A stretch of 64,000 bases of DNA from CALMBW01 sp963779645 (GCA_963779645.1 CAVZYX010000005.1:248001-312000), one strand, 5' to 3'; shown: positions 50,103 through 58,404, counted from the stretch's first letter. The notes: generated from the sequence alone by a model not told the origin. Translations and numbers: made by a program.

Positions 50103-50797
50103 CGAACGCTTACGTAAACGCTCGCCGTTGTCGTGATCGTCTCGGCTGGGTCAGCTGTCCCATCGTCATCTACATGCTGCCATTCGAAATCGACAATGTG
50201 ATCTTGAAAAATGGTTTTCTGGCCCGACTGGTCAAGATGGCCATCGATGCAAGTGTTGTAGATAGGTCCTGTTGGGCCGAAGTCAAATTTTGAAGTACCA
50301 CTAACCGGTGGGGCAATTTGGACGTTGAGCATTCGCCAGTAATCGAACCCCGAACCGCCAGAGTAGTGGGTACACGGAGGGACATTTGCCGTAGCCCCAC
50401 GCCACTTAGCTTCGACAACAACCTTCGTACATTGAAGTCGACAATCTGCAGTGACCTTGAATTGAGAATACTTGCAGTCAAGGGTTGTCTTCCAGCCATT
50501 CCCGCACGGGGACGCATTCTCGTCCAACAGGATGACGACGGGATCCAGGACTGATCCATCCGCTGCCACCGATTCGGATCCAACTGATCCCTGAGGATTA
50601 TCAGTCTGATGGCCATTGCCCGGCGGCTCCGGTGTGGGCTCGACGGACGGCTCCGGTTTGGGCTCGACGGACGGCTCCGGTGTGGGCTCGACGGACGGCT
50701 CCGGTGTTGGCTCGACGGACGGCTCCGGTGTGGGCTCGACGGACGGCTCCGGTGTTGGCTCGACGGACGGCTCCGGTGTGGGCTCGCCGTGAACCAT
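50099..50797 (-). CDS. Repeat protein with TPEPSVEP octapeptides, unknown function
   Basis: 232 residues from the ATG at 50797. The first ~55 residues are tandem octapeptides (V-E-P-T-P-E-P-S), one with Lys for Thr, encoded by a 24-bp repeat. The remaining ~165 residues form a Cys-rich domain (SPCGNGWKTTLDCKYSQF, DCRLQCTKVVV, PPCTHYSGG, YNTCIDGHLD). Such Pro/Glu stalks are typical of wall-spanning proteins, yet there is no signal peptide; an in-frame TAG lies 21 bases upstream of the ATG. It could be truncated at its 5' end. It pairs with the secreted protein at 49251-50102. Confidence 0.6.
   Translation of the reverse strand: MVHGEPTPEPSVEPTPEPSVEPTPEPSVEPTPEPSVEPTPEPSVEPKPEPSVEPTPEPPGNGHQTDNPQGSVGSESVAADGSVLDPVVILLDENASPCGNGWKTTLDCKYSQFKVTADCRLQCTKVVVEAKWRGATANVPPCTHYSGGSGFDYWRMLNVQIAPPVSGTSKFDFGPTGPIYNTCIDGHLDQSGQKTIFQDHIVDFEWQHVDDDGTADPAETITTTASVYVSVR
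50621..50787. repeat. Tandem 24-bp repeat, seven copies
   Basis: Seven consecutive units of CGGACGGCTCCGGTGTGGGC plus TCGA, with single changes (GTT for GTG, TTT for TGT) and a degenerate last unit. The unit length is a multiple of 3, so all frames remain open, giving several shadow frames. It encodes the octapeptide stalk of the gene at 50099-50797. Copy number may vary between strains. Confidence 0.9.
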
Positions 50798-50859
50798 TGT
50801 GTAGGTTTTGTCCAGCTATTCGCCACTCGGTCAACGAGTCCTGTAGGTAAGAGGCCTTG

Positions 50860-51345
50860 ATGCGCAAACCTGGCAAGAAGACACACCTAAACTGCATAAG
50901 ATCCCTACGGATCATGGCTGGGGTTCTGATCCTGTCGGTGCTCCCCGCGTGCGAGTCAGGCAAGGATGTGCGGTTTGATGAACTCGCTCGTGTTGAAGTC
51001 ATCACGGATGATCCCAGCGGGGCGACTCTGACCTTCAGTGACGGCTACTACCGAAGAACCTGGTTAGAACTAGGGTTTGACGGGCCGGCTCCCCCCGTAG
51101 ACTTCAGAACATCAGCCGTCCTCTTCCTAGCTGTCGACGGAGAAACGTGTCCCACGCTAATAAACGAGATAAAGACGCGAGTCGATCAGATTGCGCTCCG
51201 TACGGAGACCAACACTTGCCCCAATCTGAGAACACTAATGGTGGCGGTGCGGATGGATCGGCCAAAACTCCAGGAGTGGCATTTGGACGCAGGATGGCTC
51301 GAAGAGCCAATTTTAGTCCGCCTTCCAGCGGGAACATCGGGATAG
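50860..51345 (+). CDS. Small lipoprotein of unknown function
   Basis: About 161 residues from the ATG at 50860, preceded by GTAAGAGG. N-terminal basic region, hydrophobic stretch and lipobox (IMAGVLILSVLPACESGKD) suggest a lipoprotein with Cys ~31. The mature part contains DPSGATLTFSDGYYRRTWLE and a Cys pair (GETCPTLINE, NTCPNLRTL). It is divergent from the repeat-protein gene and ends 73 bases before rpsI. No family is recognised. Confidence 0.6.
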   Translation: MRKPGKKTHLNCIRSLRIMAGVLILSVLPACESGKDVRFDELARVEVITDDPSGATLTFSDGYYRRTWLELGFDGPAPPVDFRTSAVLFLAVDGETCPTLINEIKTRVDQIALRTETNTCPNLRTLMVAVRMDRPKLQEWHLDAGWLEEPILVRLPAGTSG

Positions 51346-51418
51346 CCCAGACCGCAGCTCGGCCCAGAATGTCCTACCTAGTGAGCAGGGCCTCCGGTCA
51401 CGCTAGTGGCCTAACCCT

Positions 51419-51814
51419 CTAACGCTTGGAGTACTGAGGGGCCTTGCGGGCTTTCTTCAAGCCGTACTTGCGGCGCTCTTTCTCACGAGCGTCACGAGTA
51501 AGCATCCGGGCCTTCTTGAGGGCCGGACGAAGGTCGGGGTCAAGGTCGATCAATGCACGGGCGATCGCGTGACGCAACGCGCCGGCCTGCCCCGTTATGC
51601 CGCCGCCCTCGATCTTGGCGAAGATGTCGTAACGGCCTTCCGTCTCCGTGATGCGGAGAGGCTCGGTGATGATCATGCGCGCGGTCGGGGACTTGAAGTA
51701 ATCCTCGATCGGACGATCGTTGATCGACCACTTGCCCTCGCCGGGTAGGAGTCGAACGCGACAGACGGCTTCCTTACGGCGCCCGGTTGCGCGCGTTAGA
51801 GCTGCATCAGGCAC
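51419..51814 (-). CDS. rpsI: Ribosomal protein S9
   Basis: 131 residues. RATGRRKEAVCRVRLLPGEG starts the protein; GGGITGQAGALRHAIARALI and the basic terminus KKARKAPQYSKR, which reaches the P-site tRNA, are typical. It overlaps rplM by 8 bases, forming the conserved rplM-rpsI pair. Confidence 0.98.
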   Translation of the reverse strand: MPDAALTRATGRRKEAVCRVRLLPGEGKWSINDRPIEDYFKSPTARMIITEPLRITETEGRYDIFAKIEGGGITGQAGALRHAIARALIDLDPDLRPALKKARMLTRDAREKERRKYGLKKARKAPQYSKR

Positions 51815-52301
51815 CGTGGGTTACCTCCTCGATCGTGTGAGCCATATCGATGTTCTTGGGATCTGCGACACCGTGAACGTCGAACGGCTTGGGCTTCTGT
51901 GACGAGTGGCTGTGCTCGGCGCCCGAGTAGACCTTCAGTTTCTTGATCATCGCTCGGCCAAGCTTGTTGCTAGGAAGCATCCCCTTGACGGCCTTCTCGA
52001 CCGCGAGCTCGGGGCGTGTCGACATCAGCTTGTCGTAAGGAACGGCGGTGAGGCCACCCGGGTAACCGGAGTGCCTGTAGTACTTCTTGTCCGTGATCTT
52101 GTTACCGGTCATAACGACCTTGCCGGCATTGACGATGATCACGTGGTCACCTGTGTCCAGGTGCGGGGAGAAGGTCGGCTTGTGTTTGCCTCGGAGAAGC
52201 TTGGCGACCTCGGACGCGAGACGGCCGAGCACGACGCCCTCGGCGTCGATAACCCACCACTCGCGCGTGATGTCTCCAGCTTTCGTTACATGGGTATTCA
52301 T
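51807..52301 (-). CDS. rplM: Ribosomal protein L13
   Basis: 164 residues. REWWVIDAEGVVLGRLASEV at the N-terminus and GMLPSNKLGRAMIKKLKVYS are diagnostic. The last ~20 residues (PFDVHGVADPKNIDMAHTIE) extend beyond the common 145-residue form, as in some actinobacteria. It lies 67 bases after truA; both are downstream of the ribosomal superoperon. Confidence 0.97.
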   Translation of the reverse strand: MNTHVTKAGDITREWWVIDAEGVVLGRLASEVAKLLRGKHKPTFSPHLDTGDHVIIVNAGKVVMTGNKITDKKYYRHSGYPGGLTAVPYDKLMSTRPELAVEKAVKGMLPSNKLGRAMIKKLKVYSGAEHSHSSQKPKPFDVHGVADPKNIDMAHTIEEVTHGA

Positions 52302-52368
52302 AAACGTCCTTTAAAGAGTGACCTTCAAGGTAGCGACCTAGCGGGTCGCGGAAGGTCGGTAGAGCTTA

Positions 52369-53146
52369 TCAGCCCTGGTCAGCCGCCTCAAACGGGCCCG
52401 ACCACCCCTCGTCGTATTCGACCGAAACGAGGCATAGCCCCAGGGCGGGAGCGACCGGACCGGCATCCGACCTGTCATGAGCCTGAAGGATCGCGGGCAC
52501 CTCTTGAGGGCTTCTGCGGCCCTGTCCGACGTACAGGAGCGTTCCGACCAGCGAACGCACCATCTGCTGGATGAAGGCATTGGCGCGAGCTCTGACCTTG
52601 ATCACTCGGCCTTCGCGCCAGACCCGAAGTTCGTAAAGGTTGCGCACCTTGGAGGCGCTGGGATCGGGCGTCCGTCCGAACGAGGAGAAGTCGTGCTCCC
52701 CCACCAGGTGTCCCGCGGCCTCGCTCATGGCCTCGACATCGAGGAGGTCTCGATGGTGAAGCGTCATGGTGGACAGGAACGGGTCTGGGGTCTCACCCTC
52801 GAGGATCGCGTAGACGTACAAGCGTGAGCGCGCACTGAAACGAGCGTGCCAGCCTTCCGGCATCTCGCGGACCGAGTTCACGCAGATCGCTGGTGCGCAC
52901 GTCCCGTTCAAGGCTCTACGGACCTTGTCCAGATCGGTGTCGTCCGGAGCGTCTGGGATCGATACGACCTGCCCTAGAGCGTGGACACCGGCGTCGGTAC
53001 GACCGGCAACGAAGAGGTCGACATCGCGGCCCATGACGCGGGCGAGCGCATCCTCGAGATCGCCCTGAACGGTGCGCTGCTCTGGCTGACGCGCGAAGCC
53101 TCTGAAAGGGTTCTCCGTCGTACGCGATATCGAGACGGAGATTCAC
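52369..53146 (-). CDS. truA: tRNA pseudouridine synthase A, frameshifted near the N-terminus
   Basis: The start GTG at 53146 gives MNLRLDIAYDGEPF, but the frame then leaves the family. Homology continues as FRGFARQPEQRTVQGDLEDA in another minus frame and runs to 52369. One surplus C in the CCC at 53108-53110 explains the shift. The catalytic AGRTDAGVHALGQVV (Asp) and the C-terminal IQQMVRSLVGTLLYVGQGR are present. TruA makes pseudouridine at positions 38-40 of tRNA. The corrected length is ~259 residues, as expected. It lies between rplQ and rplM. Confidence 0.9.
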
Positions 53147-53159
53147 GGTGAAGATCCAA

Positions 53160-53180
53160 GCGGCCCCCTTCGGGGGCCGC
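53160..53180. terminator. Hairpin between rplQ and truA
   Basis: GCGGCCCCC-TTC-GGGGGCCGC is a perfect 9-bp stem directly after the rplQ stop. It is followed on the minus strand by TTGGATCTT, only weakly T-rich, so it may be a partial terminator or a processing site. Confidence 0.6.
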
Positions 53181-53185
53181 GTTGA

Positions 53186-53932
53186 TTACTTCTGGTCTTC
53201 GGTGCCGGGGCTGCCCGCATCGGGAGCGTCTCCGGCGTCGGCCTGGCCTTCGGCGAGCGCTTCTTCGGCCGCATCGGACTCGGCCTCGAGCGCCACTTCT
53301 TCGGCTTCGGCAACGGCCTCGGCCTCATCGGCTTGCGCTTCTGCTGCTAGCTCGTCGCCTTCAGCAGCTTCCTCGTCGCCTTCGGCTTCGAGCGCAAGCG
53401 CGGCGGCTTCTTCTTCGGTTAGAGGTTCTGCCTGACCGACGGCCCACGCTTCTGCAGCCTTGCTACGGACGGGCTTGTCCTGAGGTAGGTCTTCTGATCC
53501 CGCACGGCGGCGTCGCCCAGGGATCCTGCGCTTCTTGCCTTCGGGCGTCTCAACGGTGGTAGCGATGGGAGCGTCTCCCTCTTCCACCAGCTCCATGAGA
53601 ACCATGGGCGCACCGTCACCTTGACGCGGCCCGATCTTCAAGATCCGCGTGTACCCACCGTTGCGGTCCGAGAAACGTGGACCGATGTCATCGAACAGCT
53701 TGTGGACGACGTCGCGGTCCTCGATCACGGACAGGACCTGACGACGATTGTGCACGTCGCCTTTCTTGGCCTTGGTGATCAGCTTCTCGGCGAGAGGACG
53801 CAGGGTCTTAGCCTTAGCCTCTGTCGTCTTGATCCGCTCGTGGATGAAGAGCGACGCCGCCAAGTTGCTGAGCATGTGCGCCTGGTGTTTCGGGTTGGCT
53901 CCGAGACGAGCGCCCTTCTTCGGTTGCGGCAT
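53186..53932 (-). CDS. rplQ: Ribosomal protein L17 with long acidic C-terminal extension
   Basis: 248 residues, twice the usual ~120. Residues ~1-120 are standard L17: KGARLGANPKHQAHMLSNLA, HERIKTTEAKAKTLRPLAEK and GPRQGDGAPMVLMEL. The remaining ~125 residues are basic at first (GKKRRIPGRRRRAG) and then strongly acidic and Ala-rich (EEEAAALALEAEGDEEAAEG). Actinobacterial L17 proteins often have such tails, but this one is long. It follows rpoA by 10 bases. Confidence 0.95.
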   Translation of the reverse strand: MPQPKKGARLGANPKHQAHMLSNLAASLFIHERIKTTEAKAKTLRPLAEKLITKAKKGDVHNRRQVLSVIEDRDVVHKLFDDIGPRFSDRNGGYTRILKIGPRQGDGAPMVLMELVEEGDAPIATTVETPEGKKRRIPGRRRRAGSEDLPQDKPVRSKAAEAWAVGQAEPLTEEEAAALALEAEGDEEAAEGDELAAEAQADEAEAVAEAEEVALEAESDAAEEALAEGQADAGDAPDAGSPGTEDQK

Positions 53933-53941
53933 CGGTTTCTC

Positions 53942-54883
53942 CTAGAACTCTTTCTTGCGTAGGCCGAGATCCATGTCTTCGAGCTTAGCCTTGACCTCGT
54001 CGATCGACTTCTGACCGAAGTTGCGGATCTCCAACAGGTCTTCTTCCGTCTTCTGGACGAGCTGTCCGACCGTGGCAACGCCTTCGCGCTTCAGGCAGTT
54101 GTACGAACGAACCGTTAGGTCGAGGTCCTCGATGGGCGTTGCAAGGATCCCAGAGGCTTCATCCTCGCCCGGCTCGGGGCCAAGGACCAGTCCGGCAGAA
54201 CCCTCGCCCATCCCAGCGAAGAGCTGGAACAGCTCGACCAAGGTGGAACCGGCCGAAGACAACGCCTCGGTGGGGTCCATCGCACCGTTGGTCTCGACAT
54301 CGAGGATCAGACGGTCGTAGTTCGTCATCTGCTCGACACGGGTGGGCTCGACCTCGTAGGTCACCCTCTTGACCGGCGAGAACAGCGCGTCGATCGGGAT
54401 CGCACCGATGGCTTCCTGAGCCGAGCTACCGGCCGGGACATATCCGCGGCCCTGCTCGACCCTGAGCTCCATCGAAAGGGTCGCTTTCTTGTTCAAGGTG
54501 GCGATGTGATGGTCGGGGTTGAGGATCTCGACACCGGCAGGAAGCTGGATGTCGCCGGCCTTGACCTCGGTCGGACCGGTAACCCGGAGGTGCACCATCG
54601 TGGGCTCCTCGTTCTCGCTCTTGATGACGAGCTCTTTGAGGTTCAGCACGACGTTAGTTACGTCTTCGGCTACACCATCGATCGTGGTGAACTCGTGGAG
54701 GACACCGTCGATCTTCACCTGGGTTACAGCTGCGCCAGGGATCGACGAAAGAAGCGTCCTACGTAGCGAGTTGCCGAGCGTGTAACCGAAGCCGGGCTCA
54801 AGCGGCTCGATTATGAACTTCCGGCGCAGATCCGAGATCTCTTCGACAGAGATCTGGGGGCGCTGGACGATAAGCAGATCCAT
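53942..54883 (-). CDS. rpoA: RNA polymerase subunit alpha
   Basis: 313 residues. The N-terminal domain has EPLEPGFGYTLGNSLRRTLL and SSIPGAAVTQVKIDGVLHEF; RVEQMTNYDRLILDVETNGA follows. The C-terminal domain contains LDLTVRSYNCLKREGVATVG and IRNFGQKSIDEVKAKL, which contacts DNA UP elements and activators. Placed as usual between rpsD and rplQ. Confidence 0.99.
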   Translation of the reverse strand: MDLLIVQRPQISVEEISDLRRKFIIEPLEPGFGYTLGNSLRRTLLSSIPGAAVTQVKIDGVLHEFTTIDGVAEDVTNVVLNLKELVIKSENEEPTMVHLRVTGPTEVKAGDIQLPAGVEILNPDHHIATLNKKATLSMELRVEQGRGYVPAGSSAQEAIGAIPIDALFSPVKRVTYEVEPTRVEQMTNYDRLILDVETNGAMDPTEALSSAGSTLVELFQLFAGMGEGSAGLVLGPEPGEDEASGILATPIEDLDLTVRSYNCLKREGVATVGQLVQKTEEDLLEIRNFGQKSIDEVKAKLEDMDLGLRKKEF

Positions 54884-54939
54884 TGGGCTCCTCTCGCGAT
54901 TCTTTGGGTGATGCGTAAGTGCGGTTATGAAGTTGTGAA

Positions 54940-55566
54940 CTATTTCGAGTAGTACTCGACGATCAGCTGCTCCTGAACGGGAGCATCGATCTGTGCCCGC
55001 TCGGGGAACCCGAGGATCGACACAGACATATCTTTGAGGTTGGAGCTGAGCCAGTCAGGGATGATCCGGCCCTCGGCATAAGACACGTTCTCGACGATGC
55101 GCCCCAGCGTCTTGCTCTTGCCTTTGACGTTGATGGTGTCGCCGACCTTTACGCGGTACGAGGGGATATCGACCTTGCGGCCGTTCACCTCGAAGTGCCC
55201 GTGGTTCACCAGCTGGCGCGCCATTGGTCGGTTCATCGCGAAACCTGCTCGGTAGACGATGTTGTCTAGCCGCAGCTCGCAGATCCGCATCAGCTCTTCG
55301 CCGGTAACACCCTTCGAGCGAGCCGCTTCCTCGTAGTACGAGCGGAACTGCTTCTCGAGGATCCCGTAGAAGCGCTTCGCCTTCTGCTTCTCACGAAGCT
55401 GAAGCAAGTACTCCGACTCACGGACACGACCGCGACCGTGGTCACCGGGAGGGGGACGTCCCTTCTCGATCGGACACTTCGGTGACTCGCACCGCGTGCC
55501 CTTGAGGAACAACTTGGTCTTCTCCCGTCGGCAAAGCTTGCAAACGGGTCCTGTTTCGCGGGCCAT
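54940..55566 (-). CDS. rpsD: Ribosomal protein S4 (zinc-binding type)
   Basis: 208 residues. The N-terminus keeps four Cys (VCKLCRREK and RCESPKCPIEK) of the zinc-binding form. SEYLLQLREKQKAKRFYGIL and the S4 RNA-binding domain (RLDNIVYRAGFAMNRPMARQ-LVNHGH) follow. It starts overlapping the rpsK stop by one base. Zinc and non-zinc S4 paralogues exist in actinobacteria; only the zinc form is seen here. Confidence 0.98.
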   Translation of the reverse strand: MARETGPVCKLCRREKTKLFLKGTRCESPKCPIEKGRPPPGDHGRGRVRESEYLLQLREKQKAKRFYGILEKQFRSYYEEAARSKGVTGEELMRICELRLDNIVYRAGFAMNRPMARQLVNHGHFEVNGRKVDIPSYRVKVGDTINVKGKSKTLGRIVENVSYAEGRIIPDWLSSNLKDMSVSILGFPERAQIDAPVQEQLIVEYYSK

Positions 55567-55961
55567 CAGACACGTCTCCTCTTACGTGGACGGCAGCCGT
55601 TATGCGGAACCGGAGTCACGTCCTTGATGCCGATGATCTCTAAACCTGATGCCTGGAGGGAGCGGATCGCGGTCTCACGACCAGAGCCCGGCCCCTTCAC
55701 CTCGACGTCGACACGGCGCACACCATGTTCCTGTGCGCGACGTGAGCACGCCTCGGCGGCGAGTTGTGCAGCGAACGGAGTGGACTTCCTGGAGCCCTTG
55801 AAGCCGACGTTGCCCGCAGACGCCCACGAGATCACGTTCCCCTCAAGATCCGAGATCGCGATGATCGTGTTGTTGAACGTCGACTTGATGTGCGCGACAC
55901 CATGAACGACGTTCTTCTTTTCTCTGCGCCTTGTCTTCTGCTTCTTCTTCTGAGCGGCCAA
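55566..55961 (-). CDS. rpsK: Ribosomal protein S11
   Basis: 131 residues. VVHGVAHIKSTFNNTIIAIS, GNVISWASAGNVGFKGSRKS-TPFAAQ and the basic end VTPVPHNGCRPRKRRRV identify it. Lies between rpsM and rpsD. Confidence 0.99.
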   Translation of the reverse strand: MAAQKKKQKTRRREKKNVVHGVAHIKSTFNNTIIAISDLEGNVISWASAGNVGFKGSRKSTPFAAQLAAEACSRRAQEHGVRRVDVEVKGPGSGRETAIRSLQASGLEIIGIKDVTPVPHNGCRPRKRRRV

Positions 55962-55995
55962 GTGTCTCCTGTTCCTTATCGCTTCGTTCTACGAA

Positions 55996-56373
55996 CTACT
56001 TCTTGACTTTCTTCTTCCCGGCCACGGTCTTCTTCGGACCCTTACGGGTACGCGCGTTAGTGTGCGTGCGCTGTCCGTGGACGGGGAGTCCACGCCGGTG
56101 GCGCAGACCCTGGTAACAACCGATCTCGATCTTGCGTTTGATGTTCTGGTTGACTTCACGGCGAAGGTCACCCTCGACCTGGTAGTTGTTCGAGATCCAG
56201 TCACGGATCCGAACGACCTCTTCGTCGGTGAGGTCGCGCGAGCGAGTGGCAGGATTCACCTTCGCTCCGACACAGGTGTCTTTGGCCTTGGTCGGGCCGA
56301 TCCCGTAGATGTACGTAAGCGCGACATCGAGACGCTTGTCTCTTGGGATGTCGACTCCGGCGATACGTGCCAC
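55996..56373 (-). CDS. rpsM: Ribosomal protein S13
   Basis: 125 residues. MARIAGVDIPRDKRLDVALT, YIYGIGPTKA and GLRHRRGLPVHGQRTHTNAR-TRKG are the signatures. It binds the 30S head and the A/P-site region. Lies between rpmJ and rpsK. Confidence 0.99.
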   Translation of the reverse strand: MARIAGVDIPRDKRLDVALTYIYGIGPTKAKDTCVGAKVNPATRSRDLTDEEVVRIRDWISNNYQVEGDLRREVNQNIKRKIEIGCYQGLRHRRGLPVHGQRTHTNARTRKGPKKTVAGKKKVKK

Positions 56374-56391
56374 TTAAGCCCCTCTCTCCTT

Positions 56392-56505
56392 CTAGCCTTG
56401 ACGCTGCTTGTGACGGGGGTTCGTGCAGATAACCATCACCCTGCCGTGACGGCGGATGATCTTGCACTTATCGCAGATCTTCTTGACGCTTGGACGTACC
56501 TTCAT
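56392..56505 (-). CDS. rpmJ: Ribosomal protein L36
   Basis: 37 residues read directly from the sequence: MKVRPSVKKICDKCKIIRRH followed by GRVMVICTNPRHKQRQG. The Cys-x2-Cys...Cys...His zinc site is intact (CDKC, C, H). It lies between infA (13 bases) and rpsM (18 bases). Confidence 0.97.
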   Translation of the reverse strand: MKVRPSVKKICDKCKIIRRHGRVMVICTNPRHKQRQG

Positions 56506-56518
56506 GGTGCTCTCCCGA

Positions 56519-56800
56519 TCACTTGTAGCGATAGATCACTCGACCTCGGGTGAGGTCGTACGGCGACAGTTCGATCAGGACCTTGTCGCCCGGAAGGATC
56601 CGGATGTAGTGCATCCGCATCTTCCCGGAGATATGCGCAAGAACCTGGTGACCGTTGTCCAACTCAACTTTGAACATGGCGTTCGGAAGGGGCTCGAGAA
56701 CGGTGCCCTCTATCTCGATACCTTCCTCTTTGTTCGAGGTATCTGGGCCGCGCTCTTTGACCTTGCGCTTACCCCTCGATCTCGACCTCGACTTCGCCAC
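56519..56800 (-). CDS. infA: Translation initiation factor IF-1 with basic N-terminal extension
   Basis: 93 residues. The usual 73-residue OB fold starts around IEIEGTVLEPLPNAMFKVEL and continues with NGHQVLAHISGKMRMHYIRI and ELSPYDLTRGRVIYRYK. It is preceded by an unusual ~25-residue RS/KR-rich stretch (AKSRSRSRGKRKVKERGPDT). No other start codon lies closer to the fold, and the GTG at 56800 has a GAGG ribosome-binding site, so the extension appears genuine. It acts at the A-site of the 30S subunit during initiation. Confidence 0.95.
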   Translation of the reverse strand: MAKSRSRSRGKRKVKERGPDTSNKEEGIEIEGTVLEPLPNAMFKVELDNGHQVLAHISGKMRMHYIRILPGDKVLIELSPYDLTRGRVIYRYK

Positions 56801-56897
56801 GCTCAGCTACCTCTTATCTGTCTAGAGAATCCGACATGAAGCCACGACATGGTGGTAAAACCCTCGTCGAGCCCCGATAGTTCCCAGGCCAGAGAAA

Positions 56898-56914
56898 GCG
56901 CCCCGTAGGGGCGC
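56898..56914. terminator. Hairpin between map and infA
   Basis: GCGCCCC-GTA-GGGGCGC is a perfect 7-bp stem, followed on the minus strand by TTTCTCT. It lies in the 180-base gap between map and infA and may attenuate read-through. A separate infA promoter may lie between it and infA. Confidence 0.6.
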
Positions 56915-56981
56915 GCGTGAACTCGACCAGGAACGACCGCCAAGGATAACAGACCTCCCCTAGGGCGGCATGCCCCCCCTC

Positions 56982-57728
56982 CTAGGGGGCTGTGAGGATC
57001 ACGGGGCCTTCTTCGGTTATGGCTACTGTGTGTTCGAAATGGGCTGATCTCGAGCGGTCGGCCGTTACCACCGTCCAGCCGTCGTCCAGGGTCTGGGTGT
57101 CCGGCCCCCCTAGGTTGACCATCGGCTCGATGGCTATGGTCATGCCCACTTCCAGCTTCTCTCGCCGGCCGGGAGGGCCGTAGTTCGGGACCCACGGCTC
57201 CTCGTGCAGTTTTCGCCCCACCCCGTGGCCCGCGTACTCCTGAACCAGTGACAAACCCTTGGGGATGACCACCTGTTCCACGGCGTAGCCGATATCGCCC
57301 ACCCGGTTGCCGATCACGGCCCGATCTATGCCCTCCAGGAGGGCCGCTTCCGTCACTTCCAAGAGACGGGCCGCCTTCTCGTCAACCTTCCCCACGGGGA
57401 ACGTCCAGGCCGAGTCGGTGTGGAAACCCTCGTAATAGACACCGAGGTCGATCGAGACGACTTGGCCCTCCTCCAACGGCGTGGCATTGGGGATCCCGTG
57501 AACGATCACGAAGTCCGGTGAGGCACAGATGGACGCCGGATACCCGCGGTAGCCCTTGAATGAGGCTTCGGCCCCCGCATCGTCGAGCATCTTTGCGAAA
57601 GCGACGTCCAGATCAGCGGTGCTAACACCGGGACGGACCAGCTCACCGATCTTTTGCAATGACGACGCAAGGATCGCTCCTCCACGTCGCATCGTGGTTA
57701 TCTCGTCCGCCGATTTCTTGTAGATCAT
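56982..57728 (-). CDS. map: Methionine aminopeptidase, type I
   Basis: 248 residues. It removes the initiator Met. The five metal ligands appear in VVSIDLGVYYEGFHTDSAWT, YAGHGVGRKLHEEPWVPNYG and TIAIEPMVNLG, with the closing Glu in VAITEEGPVIL. The N-terminal MIYKKSADEITTMRRGGAIL is typical of the short Ia form. Lies after adk (20 bases) as in most bacteria. Confidence 0.98.
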   Translation of the reverse strand: MIYKKSADEITTMRRGGAILASSLQKIGELVRPGVSTADLDVAFAKMLDDAGAEASFKGYRGYPASICASPDFVIVHGIPNATPLEEGQVVSIDLGVYYEGFHTDSAWTFPVGKVDEKAARLLEVTEAALLEGIDRAVIGNRVGDIGYAVEQVVIPKGLSLVQEYAGHGVGRKLHEEPWVPNYGPPGRREKLEVGMTIAIEPMVNLGGPDTQTLDDGWTVVTADRSRSAHFEHTVAITEEGPVILTAP

Positions 57729-57748
57729 CGGACGGACATCGGTATCCG

Positions 57749-58381
57749 TTAGAGGACCTCGAGGATGCGGTCGAACACCTCGTCGGTCGTCCCTACACCG
57801 CCAACCCTGCGAAGAAGGCCGCGGTCTTCGTAGTACTTCTTGAGTGGCTCGGTCTGCTCGTGATACGTGCGGAGTCGCGTGCGCATGGTGTCTTCATCGT
57901 GATCGTCGACACGCTCGACCACCTCGCCGCCACATGTGTCGCACGTCCAATCCTCGGCGGGCGGAGCGTCCACGTTGTAATTGCGTCCGCAGCTGACACA
58001 GACGCGGCGACCGGTGAGTCGTCGGATAGAAACATCTTCGGGAACCTCGATGACGAGAGCGGCATCAAGTCCCTTCCCGCGGTCGGACAAGAGCTTCTCG
58101 AGCGCATCTGCCTGTTCGACGTTCCTCGGGAACCCATCCAGGATCCAACCGTTTGGCTCGGCGGCTAGTCGTTCACCGACGACATCGATCGTCAGCTCGT
58201 CGGGAACCAGTCGACCCTCATCGACGTACTCCGCGACCTTGAGACCCAACGCCGTGCCACCCTTGATCGCCCAGCGGAAGATCTCACCCGTAGAGATCGC
58301 CGGGATCTGATATTTCTCAGAGATCGCCTGACCTTGGGTGCCTTTACCGGCCCCTTGGGGGCCGAAGATGATGATGCGCAT
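57749..58381 (-). CDS. adk: Adenylate kinase
   Basis: 210 residues. P-loop FGPQGAGKGTQGQAIS, AMP-binding AISTGEIFRWAIKGGTALG, WILDGFPRNVEQADALEKLL and the LID with a Cys4 zinc site (CVSCGRNYNV...TCDTCGGEV) and VDDHDEDTMRTRL. Interconverts ATP, ADP and AMP. It lies between secY and map. Confidence 0.98.
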   Translation of the reverse strand: MRIIIFGPQGAGKGTQGQAISEKYQIPAISTGEIFRWAIKGGTALGLKVAEYVDEGRLVPDELTIDVVGERLAAEPNGWILDGFPRNVEQADALEKLLSDRGKGLDAALVIEVPEDVSIRRLTGRRVCVSCGRNYNVDAPPAEDWTCDTCGGEVVERVDDHDEDTMRTRLRTYHEQTEPLKKYYEDRGLLRRVGGVGTTDEVFDRILEVL

Positions 58382-58404
58382 AGGTTTCGTTCCTCGTCCT
58401 TCCG

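Noticed and set aside
50621..50787. CRISPR array
   Set aside because: The units are contiguous 24-bp repeats without spacers and lie inside a coding gene; no cas genes are near.
50609..51005. Repeat-coded open frames on both strands over the 24-bp array (for example Trp-Ala-Arg-Arg-Thr-Ala repeats)
   Set aside because: These are shadows of the tandem repeat, whose unit length keeps all frames open. Only the frame with a normal Cys-rich domain after the array is accepted.
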